A stretch of 64,000 bases of DNA from Viola odorata. Taxonomy: Eukaryota; Streptophyta; Magnoliopsida; Malpighiales; Violaceae. A program made the translations under genes and the position numbers. The notes beneath the pieces were generated by a model, which had not been told where the DNA came from, did no database searches, and worked only from the letters and a program-made list of their open reading frames with translations. This document shows positions 58,525 through 64,000 of the stretch, piece after piece; positions within the stretch are counted from its first letter, which is position 1, and the number at the start of each line of letters is the position of its first letter. The stretch lies in the NCBI GenBank assembly GCA_963691705.1, contig OY829543.1, positions 51,936,564-52,000,563 of the forward strand. The letters run 5' to 3'.

Positions 58525-61500
58525 CCCGTTGAAGAGGAAGAATTCTCTCAGGAATTCATAAATAAAGTATTTGAGCCCCCGTTTCCTCAACGGCTGATCA
58601 AAAAGAAGAAAGAAGAAGAGGATCGGGACATCTTTGAAATGTTCAGCAAGGTCATCATCAATCTTCCCCTCCTCAAGGCCATCAAAAACATGCCTCGGTA
58701 TGCGAAGTTCTTGAAGCAGCTATGCACCAACAAAAGCAAGTTCACGGAGGTGAATAGGATTAGTGTGGGGGCAAATCTGTCCGCCCATATCCAGCAAAAA
58801 ATTCCACCCAAGTGCAAGGACCAGGGTATGTTCACGGTCTCGCGCATGATCGGGACCATCGATATTGGGAAAGCAATGTGCGATTTGGGGGCTGGAATCA
58901 ATGTCATGCCCTTAACCATTTACAATGGGCTTGGACTCGGACCCTTGAAGGAAACCACGCTTGTCATCCAACTTGCAGACCGCTCGGTGGTATACCCCAA
59001 AGGCATAATCACAGATGTTCTTATTCAAGTGGGTAAATTTCTATTTCCAGCAGATTTCTATGTTCTCTCTATGGAAAATCCAATAAACACCAAATCCTCA
59101 GATCTACTCTTGGGACGCCCTTTCTTGGCCACTGCCCGTGCAAAGATTGACTACTATGAAGCCTCTATCTCCCTTGAATTCGACGGGGAAATCATCCGTT
59201 TTAATATGCTGGATTCAATGAAATACCCTCCCGAATTCTCTAGCGTCAATTTCACTGATGTGATAGACCCCATTGTGGACAGTATCGCGAAACTGAACTC
59301 AATCGAGCCCTTGGAGCTGATCCTGGATAAAAGCCTCACTCCCGAATCATTGCATGAGATGACATCGTCTATTGAGGTTCCCGCCGAATTAATCATGGTT
59401 GCAACAACCCTCAAAGCAAATACTGTCTTAGCAGTCGAGCCCCCGAGCGATTCCCCTGAATGCATAGATCATGAACGACTTCCCCCTTCTCTGGTACAAG
59501 CTCCAGACCTTGAACTCAAGGCGCTGTCCTCGCACTTGAAGTATGCTTACCTCGGGGAGAGAGAATCCCTCCCAGTTATAATTTCCAACAAGCTGGAAGT
59601 GGATCAAGAGATTGAGCTAGTGAACCTCCTCAAGAGCTTTAAGAAGGCCATCGGTTGGACGATTGCCGACATCAAGGGTTTGTCGCCATCGTTGTGCATT
59701 CACCGTATACATCTCGAAGAAGACTCCAAGATAATCAGGCAGCCTCAAAGGCGTTTGAACCCCCCCATGATGGAGGTAGTTAAGAAGGAGGTCCTGAAGC
59801 TGCTCGATGCCGGGGTTATTTACCCCATCTCTGATTCTCCATGGGTTAGCCCCGTTCAGGTGGTCCCGAAGAAAACAGGCATCACCATCATTCCAGGTCC
59901 TGAGGGTCTGCCAATTCCCTCCCGAATCCAGAATGGCTGGCGTGTATGCATCGACTACCGACGCTTGAATGAGGCCACCCGAAAAGATCACTTCCCACTG
60001 CCCTTCATAGATCAAATGCTAGAGCGCCTTGCGGGCAAGATGCATTATTGCTGCCTGGATGGGTATTCGGGATTCCACCAGATTCCAGTAGCCCTTGAAG
60101 ACCAGGAGAAGACCACTTTCACATGCCCATTCGAGACCTTTGCTTACAGACGAATGCCCTTCGAGTTATGCAATACTCCGGCTACATTCCAGAGGTGCAT
60201 GGTCAGCATCTTTTCAGAATTTGTGGAAGAATGCATCGAGGTATTCATGGACGACTTCACGGTTTATGGTAATTCCTTTTCCGAATGCCTCTTGAACTTA
60301 AGGAAAATTCTGCAAAGATGTGTTGAAACTAACCTTGTGCTTAATTTTGAAAAATGTCATTTCATGGTTGACCAAGGGCTTATCTTGGGCCACATCGTGT
60401 CCCGAAAGGGTATCGAAGTAGACAAGGCTAAAATCCAAGCTATCGAGACCTTGCCTTACCCCTCGAATATTCGAGATGTGCGTTCTTTTCTTGGTCATGC
60501 AGGATTTTACAAGAGGTTCATCAAGGACTTCTCCAAGATAGCCCAACCAATGTGCTAGCTGTTACACAAGGATGTGGACTTCAAATTTGATGAAAAATGC
60601 AAGACGGCTTTCGAGACCTTGAAAGCCAAGCTCATTTCTGCTCATATTATTCGGTCCCCCGATTGGACTCTCCCCTTTGAGATCATGTGCGATGCTAGCA
60701 ATCAGGCTTTGGGAGCCGTTCTGGGTCAGAAGAAAGACAAGGAGACGTACGTTATTTACTATGCTTCCAAGTTGCTGGACCCCGCGCAGCAAAATTATAC
60801 AACAACAGAAAAGGAGCTTTTGGCGATTGTCTATGCCCTTGATAAGTTTCGGCAGTACCTCTTGGGTACAGAGGTGATTGTGTATTCCGACCATTCCTCC
60901 TTTCGATGCCTGCTCAAGAAGACCGATGTGAAGCCTAGACTTATCCGCTGGATCCTCCTACTTCAGGAATTCAATCTTGCCATCAAGGATAAGAAAGGAA
61001 CCAAGAATTGTGTAGCTGACCACTTGAGTAGACTCTCGACCCAAGAGGATGACTCCCAAGTAGCCATTCGGGAGACCTTCCCAGATGAGCATTTGTGCTT
61101 AGTGGATACCGCAAAGTTTCCATGGTTCACAGACATAGCAAATTTTTGTGCCACTGGCGTGCTCCCTGTTGATGCCTCGAGTGCAGAACAAAACCGGATC
61201 CGAAGGCAGGCCAGGACCTATGTTTGGGACAGCCCCTATTTGTGGAAGCATTGTTCAGATCGGATTATTAGACGTTGTGTCACAATGGACGAGGTCCCGT
61301 CTATCCTCAAGTTCTGCCACTCGACCACCGAAGGAGGGCACTTTGCTGCGAAGAAGACAGCGCTCAAGGTCTTAGAAGCTGGTCTTTATTGGCCGTCTAT
61401 CTTCAAGGACAGTTATCTGTTTTGCGCTGCATGCCCTCGGTGCCAAGCTATGGGAAACATCGGGGCGAGAAACCAAATGCCTTTGACCAGCATCCTTGCG

Positions 61501-62424
61501 TGCGAAATTTTTGATATTTGGGGCATTGACTTCATGGGACCCTTCCCAAATTCATTCGGGAACACGTACATCTTGCTTGCGGTGGACTACGTTTCCAAAT
61601 GGATAGAAGCCAAAGCCACCAAGACAGACGATTCGAGGGTAGTTACCGATTTTCTCAGAACACACATCTTTAACCGATTTGGGACCCCTCGCGCTCTCAT
61701 CAGCGATCGGGGGACTCATTTCTGCAATAGGACGGTCTCCTCGTTTCTTAGCAAGTATGGCGTTACACATCGAGTATCTACTGCCTATCACCCCCAAACC
61801 AATGGGCAGGCTGAGGTCTCGAATCGAGAGATCAAGGCTATTCTCGAGAAGACCGTGAATCAGTCAAGGAAAGATTGAAGCCTCAAACTGGGAGACGGGC
61901 TTTGGGCCTATCGTACTGCATTCAAGACCCCGATCGGCATGACGCCATATCGGTTGGTCTACGGCAAGCCGTGTCACCTCCCGGTCGAGATAGAACACAA
62001 GGCGTTTTGGGTGATCAAAAGAGTCAACATGGATCTGGACTTGGCAAGCAAGGACCGCTGTTTGCAAATTCAAGAGCTCGAGGAACTACGAGGAGATGCT
62101 TATGAAAATTCACTGATTTACAAGGGCAAAACCAAGGCCCAGCATGACAAGCACCTCGTGGTCAGGACTTTCACAATTGGGCAGAAAGTCTTGCTCTACA
62201 ACTCACGATTGCGGATCTTCTCGGGCAAGCTCAAGTCCAAATGGACGGGACCCTACAAAGTTATCACAGTGTTTGATCATGGAGCTATTGCGATCCAGAA
62301 CATGGACGGGGGAGAACCATTCAAAGTGAACGGGCATAGGCTGAAGCCCTTCTATGAAGGATTCAAGCCCTCAACCGCCGAGGAAGTAAGGGTCGAGGAC
62401 CCAGCAAACAATGCCCCCGAATGA
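58525..62424 (+). pseudogene. pol: protease, RT, RNase H, integrase, broken
   Basis: Continues in the gag frame. Protease: DLGAG with the catalytic Asp at 58882; the usual residue after GA is Ser or Thr. Reverse transcriptase: palm motif FMDDF at 60244-60258; the conserved MPFGLCN reads MPFELCN here (GAG at 60163-60165). RNase H: CDAS with Asp at 60691, TEKELLA and YSDHSS. Integrase: HHCC zinc finger (61318-61455 region), then Asp 61528, Asp 61705 and Glu 61813, spaced D-35-E; C-terminal [11 protein letters not shown] segment. Stops at TAG 60556-60558 (RT/RNase H junction) and TGA 61876-61878 (late integrase core). No frameshift was found in pol. Confidence 0.92.
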
Positions 62425-63108
62425 AGAAACAACGTCTAGGCCTAGACGATAATCAAGGCCAAGTGTGGGGACAACCCCCGAATTCCTAACCCTCTCTCTT
62501 TAATTCTCTTGTCCTTAAATTCCGAGTCCAACAGTCTTCTTCTCTCTTCCCTAGGTGGTCTTAACTAATCTGTCCCTTCTTATTCCCCTTTTAAATCTTT
62601 TATTCCTTTCTTTTATTTTATTTTGTATGAGTCAACCCAAGCTTTTCAAATTCTTTATACTCACTTTTTATGTTACCTAGGCAAATTTCAAAATTTCTTT
62701 ATTCTCTCTCCCTTTCATTTAAATCCTTTGTCTCTCCCTCTCTCCAATTAAATGCTATGTCCCCTACTTTATTAAACCCCATTTAATTCTTTTGATTTTA
62801 TTCCCCTCTCTCCTATTTTCAAATCCTTAAAGCTGATTTACTTTTCTGTTTTCCCGTGCAGGTGCAGGCGCACGCTGCCCTTGGCACTGCGCGACCACTC
62901 CCGGCGCGACACGTGGCGGACGAAGCCCAAGGAGACCAGCCCCCATCCCTCTCTCCACCTTTCCACGTCCTCCAAGCCCACTCACCCACGCCACCTAACC
63001 GTTAGACCCCATCCGTTACCCAACCTAAACCCCTCATCTCTCCCAATCAAATCAAAACACAACATTTCTTTCACTTCTTTCAAAACACAAAAACCCTCCT
63101 TCTTCCTC
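62425..63108 (+). other. Post-pol spacer with a candidate splice acceptor
   Basis: Long pyrimidine-rich sequence (62480-62850) ending in TTTTCCCGTGCAG (62850-62862), a good 3' splice site. It could serve a spliced subgenomic RNA for the downstream ORF. Confidence 0.45.
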
Positions 63109-64000
63109 ATGGCACGCACAAGCCTCAACCTAAACAAACCCACCACTTCTCACTCATCCACTCCTACTCCTCTCTCCACTCAACCCCAGCCAAAAAACAC
63201 CACCGCCGATCAGTCCTCTACCGCCACTGAACCACTCCGATCAGCCTCCTCGGAAGACACAATAGACCTCGACGAGATAACCTTCACCACCGCCCTCCCA
63301 AAAATGACCAGATCCGGCAAGGTGCACCGCGTCCCTCCAACCACGACCGCCGACAGCAAGCCGAAAAAGCCAACGGCGACGCCGACCCCTCCTGGCAGCC
63401 CGGTCAACTCCGTTCCCCTCGATGTAAAACCCATAGGCTACGTTATCCCTTCTGATACCGAGGAGGAAGAAGGGGCACAGACCAGCTCCAGCCTCCGGGA
63501 GGCCAGGAGGGTCGAGAAGGGGAACGAGGAGTAGTTCCCTTGGGACTCCGACGACCAGCGGGCGGCTGATGCAGAAGACGGAGGAGAAGGCGGGGAAGAA
63601 GAGGTAGAGCAGTCGGAGAAGCCTGACGAGCAAGACGCTCAAGACCCTGAGCAGACCACTCAAGGTCCCGAGGATGTTCGGGAGGGCACGGTAGTAGCAA
63701 CCACAGAGGAGGATGACACCCTCGAGACCCCATCGCCTACTTTGAGATCTAGACCCAGTTACCTGGTAACGGCTGACCTTGACTCCTTTAATGAATTGTT
63801 CATTTTCAATGATAAACCGTCTCTAGATAAGGTCACTTTGATGAATAATAAGGGGGTGGCCCCATGTGCTAAATTAGATATGAATTTCTATGATAAGATG
63901 GGTATTGGGTCCCGAATTCGGGAGTTGGTTAGTGGCATAGGATGGGAAAGCCTGTTCTTCATGGATCAGCCTACGTATCTGGAGCTTAGCCTTGAGTTCT
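63109..64000 (+). pseudogene. Env-like / ATHILA-domain ORF, partial and interrupted
   Basis: ATG at 63109 begins a Ser/Thr/Pro-rich region, then an Asp/Glu-rich region. The same frame is interrupted by TAG at 63532-63534 and then stays open to the window end. The last part (KLDMNFYDKMGI...GIGWESLFFMDQPTY) resembles the ATHILA ORF1 domain found after pol in such elements. I see no transmembrane helix in the visible part, so calling it an envelope gene is only by position. The frame is open upstream to 62881, but the ATG at 63109 fits the start of such ORFs better. Confidence 0.65.

Larger units (their letters stand above)
55066..64000 (+). mobile_element. Athila-type Ty3/gypsy retrotransposon, partial
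   Basis: Order: 5' LTR, primer-binding site, gag, protease, reverse transcriptase, RNase H, integrase, long pyrimidine-rich spacer, env-like ORF. Integrase downstream of RNase H assigns it to Ty3/gypsy, and the post-pol ORF with ATHILA-like domain and the PBS assign it to the Tat/Athila side. The 3' LTR lies beyond the window. The coding region holds at least seven in-frame stops and one frameshift, so this copy is non-autonomous. It is inserted in a hAT-type element. Confidence 0.9.

Noticed and set aside
57763..58590. 275-codon minus-strand ORF across gag
   Set aside because: Antisense shadow of the gag frame, with no recognisable domain.

Overview
This window is nuclear DNA of a flowering plant, almost certainly a eudicot. 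It is AT-rich between genes, has spliced genes with GT-AG introns, and carries plant-specific families: vacuolar TPC1, a callose synthase of the GSL5 type, a FLOE/DUF1421 protein and a TPS-b terpene synthase. It also holds typical plant mobile elements (Stowaway, hAT and Harbinger MITEs, an Athila-type Ty3/gypsy element). I cannot name the species.

Gene-rich half (about 3.0-47.0 kb). Six genes were resolved exon by exon: an atypical ubiquitin-conjugating E2 of the UBC25/26 type (+, 7 coding exons); TPC1, the slow vacuolar cation channel (-, 23 coding exons, 750 aa); an intronless callose synthase orthologous to GSL5/CalS12/PMR4 (-, 1776 aa); a FLOE1-like prion-like protein (-, 3 coding exons, 536 aa); the Rab geranylgeranyl transferase beta subunit (+, 9 coding exons, broken by one frameshift); and a 574-aa TPS-b terpene synthase (-, 7 coding exons). 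E2 and TPC1 are convergent, FLOE1 and RGTB divergent, RGTB and TPS convergent. The genes act in unrelated housekeeping, defence and specialised-metabolism roles; nothing suggests a functional cluster.

The gap between FLOE1 and RGTB is filled by a roughly 1.9-kb foldback element with near-identical arms of about 0.9 kb. Smaller MITEs lie in intergenic DNA and in one TPS intron; several have exact or near-exact target-site duplications that I could read directly.

Repeat half (about 47.0-64.0 kb). This is a nested transposon block: three hAT-type elements with 8-bp duplications, two further hAT termini, a Harbinger-like MITE, a diverged relative of the foldback, a probable Tekay-type LTR, and finally a plus-strand Athila-type Ty3/gypsy retrotransposon (5' LTR, PBS, gag, protease, RT, RNase H, integrase and a post-pol env-like ORF) that runs off the right edge. 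Its coding region stays in one frame from gag to integrase, interrupted mainly by point nonsense codons compatible with C-to-T/G-to-A transitions, the pattern expected from a methylated, silenced copy.
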